Assembly (NCBI RefSeq): GCF_021018805.1 | Contig: NC_086283.1 | Span: 12,351,162-12,415,161 of the forward strand | Source of the DNA: Prinia subflava | Lineage: Eukaryota; Chordata; Aves; Passeriformes; Cisticolidae | Direction: 5' to 3' | DNA: 64,000 nucleotides | Part shown: positions 12,549 through 24,082 of the stretch, piece by piece | Position numbering within the stretch: position 1 is the stretch's first letter | How the letters are laid out: each line of letters begins with the position of its first letter | Notes under the pieces: generated by a model | Told to the model about the DNA's origin: nothing | What the model saw: the letters and a program-made list of their open reading frames with translations, nothing else | The model's database searches: none | Program-made: the position numbers and the translations under genes

Positions 12549-15500
12549 CATTTCAAGGAGCAAGATGCTGAGCATGGGACTGCAGCACTTACATGCTGCT
12601 GAGGAGCCCTCTTCCTTTCTGTCCTTTGGGATCTACCCTCTGGTACGACAGCTCTCCTCCCTTCCTGCACACTTCTTTCCATCCATCCTGCCAACTCCAG
12701 CTTAGTGAGCAGACTGTCTGAAATAGCACAGGAAGGGCAGCCAGCTATGCTCCATGCTGATGTTTATTAAATTATTTGCCTTACCATATAAAACTCAATT
12801 GTCTTCTTCCCTCTCCCCACATCCTAATCTTAGACCTTCAGAGGAGATTTTTCCATGAGAGGATGGGGTGGGAGAACTACATCTGCTACAGAGATGCAAA
12901 AATACACCAAAATCTTATTTCAAAATACCAGGACAGCTCAAACACCAACAGGCAAAAATCATTCTGAATAAATTTTTAGTGACTTATGAAGAAGGCTTAT
13001 GGGAATGGTTCAGAGTGTGAAAAATTGTGACTAATAAACAATATAAGTCCTGTTTGACTATAAAATCTCATCACATAAAGAAATAGTTCTTGTGAATCAT
13101 CCTTGATGCCGGTGAGCAGACTCTGTTCAGAGCACAATGTCTGCACTGTGCATAAATATCACCATGGCCAGTAAACTCAAGGCAATGACAAGGGGGCTGT
13201 AAAACCACTGAGGGTGCCATACACTGCAGTGGTTGTAAAAAATGCCGTAAAAGAAAAATAATCTTTTATTAAATCTTTTGTTTGGGAGGAGCTTTGTGTT
13301 TTAACAGGGCATTTAGCACCCAGGATAGCTTTCCAAAAGAAGCAGTCTCTCTGCCCTTAAACTGGATTTGGAGTCCTGTAAAGTTCTAAAATTACTGCAA
13401 CCAGGAACGTTTCTATATTTTCTACGTTCTCAGCTGAGACCAAACCTTCATTGCCTTGCTCAAATATTTTCAACTGAAACATGCAGAAGTTCAGGGAAAA
13501 AAAAGTTACTATTTCCTCCTACAAACTCAGCATACAACTGCAAAAGCTCAGTAGGGGAGTGCAAAGTCTGACATCTAAAAAGCTACACACAAGCCAATTA
13601 TAACTAAACTCCATCCATTTTATTTATCTCATGTAGCTGAAGGTAGTGGCAGGGTAAGAAAGTTGTGTGGGCCTGATGGGCAAAGTGTTGTGCTTTAGTA
13701 CCACAGATGGCAACCAGGCTGTTATTGTTCTTTTCCTGCAAGAGCATACATCTGGAAGCACTCTGGGGTATCTATAAAAATCAGAATGGTAGGGGTTTCT
13801 GAAGAGTATCCATCTTCCAAGATAAGGGGAAAACTTGGTTTTGACCTCTAGATTGTCTCCTGGACCTAAGGCAAATGCTAAAGGATCATCAATGTCCTGA
13901 ACAGAGTGGAGACAGCTCACAGGAAGATGCAGATATTATAAAATTCAGTTAAACTCCCTTCAATTCAGCTATCAGGACTGACAGGTTTATGACCAAAGCA
14001 AAGGAATTTTACTATTGAAAAGCCAGACACAGCATTTTCTCAGACTATACAGACAGATGTTGATTATTTCAATGATATAAAAATAACTATATTGCTTACA
14101 ACATAAATTCGTATTTTACAGGTTTGATAGCATTTGTCAATATGTGCAATCTTACCAAAATACCATACGCTCTAGAGATTAAGTATGACTCTTGTGTAAT
14201 GCCAAATGAGTACTTTGGGAGTTGTTATTGCATATTAGAGGTTTAGAACTTGTTCCTTAGAGCATTAATATTTTCTTTGGAATAGTACATTAACAGCAAA
14301 TTCAGCAAGCCCCTTCACACTACACTATAAAACAAATCTAAAACAAACTCTACTCTCACCCACAGAGAGGGTAGGATAATCTTAGGATAATTCCACACTT
14401 CTCACTCCTATTAAAAAAGACATAAATTCAATCTTTATCATCTTTTCTATTACAACACAGTCTCTCTCTATTAGGACGTGCAGACTCTAATCAAACACAA
14501 ATGCTTACTTAAACTAGTCAAGCTCTGTGTATTTTGTACTAAAGCCAGCATATCGTACCTAATTAACCCTTCTGCTTTTCTGGCTGTGTTGCTTGGATTG
14601 CTCAGAACTGAGCACTAAACCCATGACAATGAAATTTAATGAAGAGCTCACGGGGAAAAAATTGCACTCCATTCACCTTAGCCTTTTGTGGCATAAACCA
14701 GTAGCATTTTTAATATGGCCTGTGTTCCACCAAAATGCAATCCACAAATACACCTGGAATAGCACTAAGGGGGAGAAGGGCAGTACTGCCTCCCCTCAAA
14801 CAAGATTTGCAGATTCACACCATAGGGTATAAGGGCAGCATTTGCTCCTGCAGGCACAGTAACTGAATTTCCAGGCTATAATTGGATGATGTGGTTTGCA
14901 CCATTGCCAGAACCCCTTGATGGAATTACATCTGCCTGATAAATTATATAGTTTTCAGAACTGTGTTTTAGACAGAGCATGGAGCCCTGTGTCCTAATGT
15001 CTTGATGGGTATCATCTACCTTCTGCTCCTGACATCCCAAGGGAGTCTTAAAATAATATGAGCTGCCCTTTGCTCAGACATGAGGCAGAAAGGGAATGCC
15101 CATGGGAGAGCTCATGGAAGCCTTCTCCTTGCCAAAGGGTCTTTCCTTTCACAGGCTGACGTTCATTCTCCCTCCCTGGGCTAAGGAGAGAAACAGGAGG
15201 AAAAGGGATGTCTGCTGCTGTCTACAACTCCTTTTCTCCCCACTTAAAAGCAGTACAAATCCACAAAGCATCAGCCACTGGGTTTTAACATGCTTGGTAA
15301 ACTGCAAGCATGAGCAGCACCAGGGACAGGCTGCTGAGGCTGGGTTGACCAATATGTCTTTATTAAAGTATCTCAGTGTTCTTTTACACCTGAAATTTTG
15401 ATGTGTTGAAACAAAGTAGGAGTCAAGCAGGATTACATTTCAGCTTCCTCTGATGCCTTTATGCAGAAGACAGTACATACCAAGGGAGTGAATTTCAATC

Positions 15501-16060
15501 TGAGAATGTAGAAGGAATTGAAAAATAACCTATATATAACTTCAGCAGCCCTAATGGCAGCCTAAACCCCTGAGAACCAACGCAAAAAAGGGCCTGCCTT
15601 CCTCTATCTATCCTCTGACTAAAAGAGAATACACAATGAGGTTGGACAGAGAATAAATGAATGAGAAAATAGTCATTTAGTATACTTATTTAATTAGTTC
15701 TTTCTGCTTCTAATGGTAATGTGGCAGAATACGAGACTCAACAGAACAAGGTGGCTGCCTGTGGCATAATTAGGCCTTTTAAGGAGGGAGAGAAAGACAT
15801 CAGTCTGCACAGGCTGTTAGGGAAAGCAACTTCCATGAGCATCCAATTTCCTAGCTGGAAACACACAGCTTCTTTAACGAATGCCACGGATAAAGCATTT
15901 AGATTTTTTGTTATAGTTTTACAATAAAGCACAACTGTTACCTGTCAGTTGGAAAGCTGGCTTTTCTTGGTTTGAAAAGCTCGTGGTTTTTTTGCATTAC
16001 TGGAGTCCCCAGACTTGGGGCTCGCTGGCCCTGAATATGTAAAAATGACTTCAATACCTG

Positions 16061-16099
16061 TTTTTGTTTTGTTTGTTTGTTTGTTTGTTTGTTTGTTTT
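16061..16099. repeat. (GTTT)n microsatellite
   Basis: About eight GTTT units preceded by TTTTTGTTTT, nearly perfect over 39 bp. It ends in AAAC. Confidence 0.92.
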
Positions 16100-16165
16100 A
16101 AACAAGAGGTGAATAAGAAGGATACAGCAAGAATAGAAGTCCCCAGAAGGACGGACTGCCTGACG

Positions 16166-16193
16166 TCTCTTCCTCCTTCCCCTCCCCCCCTTT
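16166..16193 (+). repeat. 28-nt pure pyrimidine tract ending in an AG
   Basis: An uninterrupted C/T run with a C7 segment, followed immediately by AG at 16,194-16,195. On the + strand it looks like a very strong splice acceptor, but it is antisense to GRID2 and no exon can be supported after it. On the opposite strand it is a polypurine tract with G runs. Confidence 0.7.
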
Positions 16194-17346
16194 AGAGCCC
16201 CAAATCACCACTTTGTATTTTGACTGAGTGCCCTGGAGCAGAGCACTCTCACTTTTCTAATACACAGCAAGTGGTCTGAACACACAGACACACACCCTGC
16301 ACTGCCACCCATCACCCCCGGAGAAACCTGTGGAGAACCAGCACCTTTTCACAAGTCATTCAGGCTGCTTGGGACACCACTGGGGACACTCAGAAGATCT
16401 GGTTACCAGCCACTGGTATAACAAAGGCAGAGTAGGATAAGAAGCTGACCTTGTAAAAGAGGGGTGGAAGATCTGCACGGTTTGACAAACACACCCTTGT
16501 ATTAGGACGAAACACACTCTTAAGAATTCTAGTTACAACAAGGAAGCAGCCTTAACTACAATCCTTAAATGAAAAAAAACCCCTATTTTGTGCAAAACAT
16601 AAGTGTTTTTCTTGGGCCAAAATGCATATGCATACTTACATATCCTAATGTCCAGGTGATGTGTAACCCCTTTGCAACACTATTTCTGTAGCATTAAAGT
16701 CTAGAGACTCAGATGAATTGATTTTCTAATGGATTCTTTAACCTCTTCAAAGAATCGAGCCCTAAATCTGTGCTGAGACTTTTCCTAACGTGTCCAGGCC
16801 CCAGACCACTTCACTATCCATCTGCAATGTACACTGGAGCTTGGCAGAGCTCTTTCCCTTATACTAATGAGTTTGGCTCTAACCTACACTCCTGTGAGCT
16901 GTAGGACAAGTATTATCTTAAGTGCATCTCTGTTTATTTAATAATTTCATTTAGGGTACGATAAATACACACAGGATCAGGATCATGTCTGGTGAGAAGC
17001 GGCTGTGGCCCAAGTTGATAAATGCCTAGCAACTGATTTTAGTTGAAATTGGATTGAATTTCCCAAAAGGTCAGTAGAATTAGTATCTACCTGAAAATTA
17101 CTATAACCACTCCAAATTGACACACAGAATTTCTAAAATTAACTCACAGGAAAAAATGAGAAATTAATGCCAGGGCGCCAACAGAAACCTAGAAAGCAGC
17201 ATAGTGTGATGGTGACAACACTTTATTTTTTTTCCAAACCCAATGACATCAATGCTTATGTCTTTATTAATACCAATAAACTTGTATTTCCCTGCAACAC
17301 ATTGATCCTTCAATCTTATTTCTCAGGTAGATAAGCACTGAATCAA

Positions 17347-17358
17347 TTTTTTTTTTTT
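17347..17358. repeat. Poly(T) tract, 12 nt
   Basis: A run of 12 T in AT-rich intron. Confidence 0.85.
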
Positions 17359-18380
17359 AACTTAGCTATGCTTGGCTTGGCATTGCCCTTTTATCTCCTG
17401 CAAGTCTAATTATGCAATTAGGAGGTTTTTTCCTTTTTAAAAATTCAACTCAGCCTTGTATTTTGGCACATTGTCTTTATCTGGGGAGATGAATAACAGC
17501 TCTACTTAACTTTTATCATTGGATTTTCAAAGTCTGATGCTGAGGCCATTCCTGGCAGGTGTTTGGCACCAGGCTTGCTCCTGTAGGGCAGGTACCTTCA
17601 TGTAAACACAGGAGGTGTTGGATGGACACCCAGGGACCTGACTGCATCCCAAAATCAGTCTCTCTGCATGTCATAAAGTCCACTGTGCTCAAATGGGGGT
17701 CAAGACCTAGAATTGCACTGGTGGTAGTTTTCCTTTGGGAAACCAGAGCTGAAAAAGGAGGTCAGCCCTCAGCAGGCAAGAATGCTGCTCTCCCTTTATT
17801 TTCAAGAACATCTTTGTTTTTCTCCTAAAGGGGAAAAAAACACTAGCAAAGAAGCTTTAGGTGATGGGGGACTAAGCCAATGTATGCTAAATTTCTGCTA
17901 AGGAATAATTGACTTTGGTGTGTTTTGAATCTCTCCCTCATTTTGCAGGTTATTATTTTATCTTACCCATGCATTGCTTTATATAAGCCTTGGTGCCACT
18001 TCTGCAAATACCCTGCTACACCTGATTTTGAAAGCCCAGAGTACAGTATATCTTTGGAGAAGAGAGAGAGTTGATATAAAAAAAATCATTATCTGAAGTC
18101 ATGGCCATTCCTTTAATCATAAATTGGAACAGAGATTTTGCAATTTTCTAGATGAGATTTACTCACTGCTAAGAACAAAAAGTGAGCACAGCTAACATTA
18201 GACTGGGCAGTGCACCTTCTGAACACATTTGTAAGCTTCTTACTGGGAGAAAATAGTCCCACATTTTTCCAGTCATGCTCCTTGGACAAGGAGTAGCTCT
18301 TTCCTCTTCCAGATGGGTTGTACTTACAATGATATATTTAGTGTTAGAAGTATCAAAGGGAACAAAATAATAAGTAGGTT

Positions 18381-18409
18381 TTCTTTCTTTTTTTTTTTTT
18401 TTTTTTTTT
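18381..18409. repeat. Poly(T) tract, 22 nt, with CTTT lead-in
   Basis: TTCTTTC followed by 22 T. It is A22 on the GRID2 sense strand. Confidence 0.92.
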
Positions 18410-21400
18410 CTTCTGGTTAGGTCCAAAGCATCAATTCAAAGTTGCTGTGCCCAGTATCACTTTAAAAACAGAATGCATGAACACAGTGGTATTGTTTTCA
18501 GGCATTTATCTCAGTTACCAGAATATTGGGGGTTTATAAGCAGAATCTTAGTATCTCAGCATTATATTCAAATATATAACATGAAAACATTATTTAAAAA
18601 TTACACAGTAATTATTATTTTTATCAGCAGAAATAGCTGCTATCAGGGCTGATTTCATGGAATTCAGAGCCATGTTCTAACCTGAATCAACAAGCTCTGA
18701 TAAATGACAGACTCCTGAATAAGCAGCACTGATACCAAACCAGTATGGTGGGACAGGCACCCTAAAGCTATCCTTTGAAAGGATTTTGGCCCATAGAATT
18801 CACACAGTGTTGACATTTCTTCTGCCCTTCCTTCCATTTCCTGCTTGAGCCTGGCACTGCATGTGATGTGGCTGTTCAATAGACCAAAGTATGAAAAATA
18901 CTTAATAATGCCTTTTCCCCACCACGGTTAGCATGCATGAAATGAACGAGGCTTCCTGCACAAGGGATAAATCTATAACTAAATGTCAAAAACTATAACT
19001 CTCTCTGAAGGTAGCTTATTAACAATTTGCTATGGTTCATTTTACAGTGACACTTCCATATTCGGGAGTGTCAGAGCACAGAGGAGCAGCCTGGGATCAA
19101 TTAATTCTGACATTAAAAAAAAGAAGATCTTTAAAAAAGGGAAAAGAGAGGGAACAGAACTAGTATCTAACAAAACATCTGGACTCACTCAAAGATAAAG
19201 AAAATTCAAGATTCATTACTGAGCCCCCCAGTCTCAATCAGACAGGCTTTGTGACACAGTCAGGGTGATGATAGCTCACTGGAGGAACGCACAGCAGCCC
19301 TAAAGCCACATTTGCTTAAAGAGCATGATACGGTTCCTCCTCTCAAATCATGTATTAAAGCTCTGCAGAAAAACAGCATGAGTGAAATACACTGTATGCA
19401 TATGACAGAAAGACTAGCACCAAAGCTATTGAAAGGAAATGAATGAGTATAGTAAACCTAGGTTTCTGATACTTTTAGTTTTTAAAACCAATACTAGAAG
19501 CGATGCAAGCAAAAGCAGCTCTGATTCTGCAGATTGAAAGAGAGCAAAAACATAGGTTTGGGGTTGTTAAAGTAAACAATTAAATTTAAAGAAATTATCA
19601 TTTTTAAGGATACATCATCAATTTAATGACATCATTTTTATGACAATCATCAATTAAAAAAAAAACCCAACCAACAGTTCTAGGGTCTGGCTAAAAAAAC
19701 TGCAAATGAAAACTGCCCCTCTGGAACAGGACATCTCTATAGCAGTGTGCTTAACCTGGACCAAACACCCAAGGGGAAAGCTTCCACACCCTGAAAAGAG
19801 AAATGTGTGCCCACACTGCCTCCTCCAACACAGAGACTTCATTAATATTTGTCATCATCTTCTGTCTGGGAAATGAGGAATGGGTATTTCCCACCTTTAG
19901 AGAAGGTTTTAGACCTCTCCAGACCAGAAAAATTGCAGTGGAGCCAGGCACAGCTCAAGGGAGCCCTGCTCAGCTCATTTGCTGCCTCTGAACTGCTGCA
20001 GAGGAAAATGGGGAAAATGAAGGAGAAGTGTGAAAAGCCGCAGTGTGTTCCTCCTGCTGGCTCAGAGGGACCCCGACAATGTGTGGCAACAAATGGGTGG
20101 TCCTGAAGGCATTTTTCTATGAATTTGCTCTCACAATAGCTGAGATGGGGCAGGTACCAAACTACCTGCATGGTTATTGGCAAAGTACTCAATAAAAGAG
20201 AGTAAGGCATGTTTTGGCAGCTCTGTGATATAACATTACTCCTGGAGCTATCACCTCTTAATGATAAAAGTTTGAGGCCACTTTGTTTGCATTTCAGTGC
20301 AAACTTGTGGAGGAAGCCTAAATCTGAGATATCTGCAATATACCTTGACTTTGCTCAGCACTCAGACTTCTCCAGTTCTGGGGCAGTTTCCCCACTTACA
20401 TATTCTAATTCCAAGTTTTCACATTGAGCTTTACATCCTAGCACTGGTAAATGATAATAAGATAAATAAACAGCCATCTCTTAATCACTTTTATCTTCTG
20501 GGGTAATTTTTAACGCCACATCAGGAATGAAACCCATCTTCCAATGAACTAAAATCCCCAGAACTCCCAGACCTGTACATCTTTTATGGAGGTTGGTCTT
20601 TAAGAGACAGTTTATGAGAAAGAAAATTACTGCTTGGCCCAAAGCTTGGACTCTTAGGTGCTACCTGCCTATAAATTTGCAGACTACCCACAGGAAATAA
20701 AAAACACAGGGAGAAATAAACTGGAATGCTCTTAAAGGTTCATGAAAGCAATGATAATCGTAGGCCATCCAAGTTACTTTTATGTTCTTAGGTGGGAATG
20801 CCATTGTCAATAAAAAAGCAGAGGTATCTCTAATAAGAGAGTAATTTTCTTTTGGGAACTCCTATCTCATTGGAAGTGTCTCACCTCCATGTTGTGATTT
20901 TGGGTTGGAAAGGAGAGATGGGGCAGGGTGGGACAAGGCCGCAAAGAAACAAATCTGAGGAGAAAGTTAACAGTCAGGGTCTCTTCTCATCTCCTTTCAA
21001 AAAACTGTAAATAAATGTAAATGCAAGGAATAGAAAGTCTGGTCATGCCATGAGAAATTACCTGTGATTTCTAAGAGGCAGCTTTTCACTCTCTCTGTCA
21101 GAGAAGATGCCTCAAATGGATCACAATGACATTACCTATGCAAGAACAGCTCAAGTGCTGCTGATTTTTCCCTCCGCATGAAAATGAGCAGAATCTGAGA
21201 GTCACCTGATATACTGCTGCTACATCCAGGGCCAGTTTCCCATATGCTTTATATTATTTATTAACAGAGAGAAAAAGTTTAAACAGTTTGAATATTTTGA
21301 ACAACGAACAAGCCAATAACTCTCTACCACAAATGGATACTGCGAAATCACCTGAAAACAGCAGCATCAACAACAACAATTAAAAGAAATTATTTTTAAA

Positions 21401-23226
21401 AGTATGCTTACATCTGTTGCTAGGGATTTTCCCAACTCCAGGGGAAACTCCCCAGGCCCCCATGGAGGACGCTGGCAGCTCTAGTGCCTGGGTGCCTCGC
21501 TGCCTAGAGACTGTTGTTACTTGGAGCACACTTGAAAGCTCCCTGTGTTTATTCCTGCCTGTGCAAGTACACTAACCTGGCCCCCCTCCTGGCACTGCAC
21601 TGTCCTGCCTGTTTGCTCTGTGCTCCTCGGGGGCTGCTGCTGCTGACTGATGGGCCATCAAAGGCAATGTGAAGGGCAGTGCTGCTTAGGGATTGTCTCA
21701 AGCTCTGCGCATTTTGCAAAACCCTTCCCAAGCGCGTCCCGTCAGGGCAGGGATCGTGCCTACGCTCAGGTCCTGAGCCTGATGGAAATGAAGTGCTTGG
21801 AGAGGAACCATCGTGGTATAACTGGTGGGAGTGTGGGCACTTCTAAAGCCCTAATGCAGGAGAAGAGGCTTCTTTAGTAACTCTGATGGTGTAAGAAATG
21901 ATTCACATCAGAAAAGTTAATTACACAAGCACATGCTTCAGGGCAAAACAGAAAAATATTAGATAAATACTGCATTTAAAAACCTCTTCCACTCGTGTCT
22001 TTTTTTAAGTGGCTGTTGTCTATTATAGTACTTTGTTGTGTTTTTAATCACAGTTTTTGAGTAGAGACAGGATCCAGAACTAAAATCTATTACATATCGA
22101 TTCAATGTTATATTAAAATGATTAAAAAGACAGCTCTGATGCACATAATGAAATACAGGGTCTGTTCTCTCCCCAGGAGGCAAGGCAGGAGATTTCTTCT
22201 GGAAATTTCTGGAGACAGTCACGTTTGCAAAGGAACAAACTGCAAAACTCTTCCCTTATTACCTGACATAATTTTCTGCCTGCATTCTTCTGTTTCAGAA
22301 GACCAGCTTTCTTGCTTGTATGGAGAAAAATCTCTCTTATCCAAAAATGCTTTCATTTTAATCACATTAACATTAATTAGCAGAAAAATTTGATATTCTA
22401 ATGATGATACTAATTGCTTGCAGTGCTCTCAATACCTTCAAAGCATTGCATGAGAATGAATACAGTAATGCATAACTGTGCATGCTTTTTATCATCTCTG
22501 GTATTATTTCATGCTCATTAAATATTTTCTGGAATGAAAATGTATGGTACTTGATAGCTGAAAGCCCAGTTGTTTAAAAGAATAGAAGCCACAGAAGTAG
22601 CTTTCAATGAGGGAAGAAAGTTTAATTTTCTCATCAGAGGAACAAAACATGTTTAGCTTAGTGTGTTTGCTGTTTATCTCATTATCCCAGGGAGCACTGT
22701 ATATTGCAGTTGTGTGCCTGTTTTTCAGAGGGACTGTGGATAAGTACAGTTTATTAAACCCTGCTGAGGCAATCTGTTGTGTCTGTCTGTTTTAATGTTG
22801 TTATAAGTCAGTTAAGCATGTACCATACTTGTTAGCTGCATATATACTAATTTAATGTATTGATGAGCTGTCAGTACAAATACCTAATGAATATTAAAAT
22901 ACAAACTCAGATACAGAAATGCAAAGCAGAGCCAGCATGTGGTCAACATTTTGAGGGACAGGCAGAGAAAGGAAAAGACCAGAGTTCAGAGTAAATGACA
23001 GTAAACACTCATGAAATGAACCTGAAAACAAATCACTAGTGGCTTCCCAGGAAAGGTGGAGGAAAATAATAATTAAGGGTCTCAAAAACATGGGCTCTAA
23101 ATATACACTGCGAACTTTGTCTTCTGCCAGCTGATTTCAATATAAATGAAACAAAGGGTGGGTAGCAGACCAGTATGCCAGTAAGACAAAGGGAACTAGA
23201 GAAAACAAAATAAAGACACTGTACCA

Positions 23227-23244
23227 GGGGAGGGAGGGGAGGGG
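23227..23244 (+). other. Canonical G-quadruplex motif with single-A loops
   Basis: Four G runs of 4, 3, 4 and 4 are each separated by one A (GGGGAGGGAGGGGAGGGG). One-nucleotide loops predict a very stable parallel quadruplex. It lies on the strand opposite to GRID2, so it would form in DNA (template strand) and not in the GRID2 pre-mRNA. Confidence 0.85.
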
Positions 23245-24002
23245 AGAAGGAAAAATCTCCCACTGTCTCTCCGGCAATGCTAATTTTCTGTTTAACAATG
23301 GCTCTAAAAATGGATAGCAGTCGATACTTTGCATGCTCTGCATAATACAGTCTTTCAGCAAAAGCATGTACGTACAAATCTCTCCTGCTCCCCGTGAATG
23401 TGGCAGGAGTTTGCTGGGCATGTTGCTCCCTATTAGATCACATTCAGGGCTGCAGCCAGCTGCTTGTTAGAGATTCAAAGGCTTGTGCACCATTCAGACC
23501 CAGCTCAGAGGCATGCTGTCTATCCTTCACAAGGTTTGAAGTGAAGAGCGAATTACAAAGAGAAAACCCTTGGGCCAGAAGAGGAAATATCAAACCACTC
23601 TGAGTGGGGAGGCAGCAGGGTAGAGACACGTGAGCAGCCACAGGACTGAACAGAAACACGAAATGAAGGAGTGCAGGAGTCTGTCTGGAGTTCCATTGCT
23701 GCTTCTTTCTCCCTGTCCCATCACCCCAAAATTATAAATGTGTCCCGAGGGTGACAGGGACCTGGCACATCTGTCATTTGCAGAAAAGGGAAGAAGGAAA
23801 GAGCAATTATCTAGCAGGTGACCGGGAGTGAACTCATGCTGGTTTATCATGTGGGAACACCTTGCCAATGCAGAGGAGGCACCAAAAAGGGTCTGGTCCA
23901 GAAAAGCTCCCTCTGGTGGCTCCTTCACAGGTGGGAAAGTCTGCTTGGACCTGCTGCTTGCATCCTGTGGGATGGTGACCCACTGCTGCCCATCCCGTAG
24001 GG

Positions 24003-24082
24003 ATGCAGGGGCTGCAGGGATCTGCAGTCCCAGGAATGAAGGGACTGCAATGCAGATGCAGAGTGCAGGGATATGCAGAGGT
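24003..24082. repeat. Cluster of degenerate TGCAGGG/CTGCAG units
   Basis: TGCAGGG- and TGCAGA-type words recur at irregular 8-20 bp spacing, for example TGCAGGGATCTGCAG and later TGCAGGGATATGCAG. It looks like a decayed local tandem expansion inside a GC-richer patch (about 23.6-24.17 kb). That patch also carries overlapping chance open frames on both strands. Confidence 0.55.
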
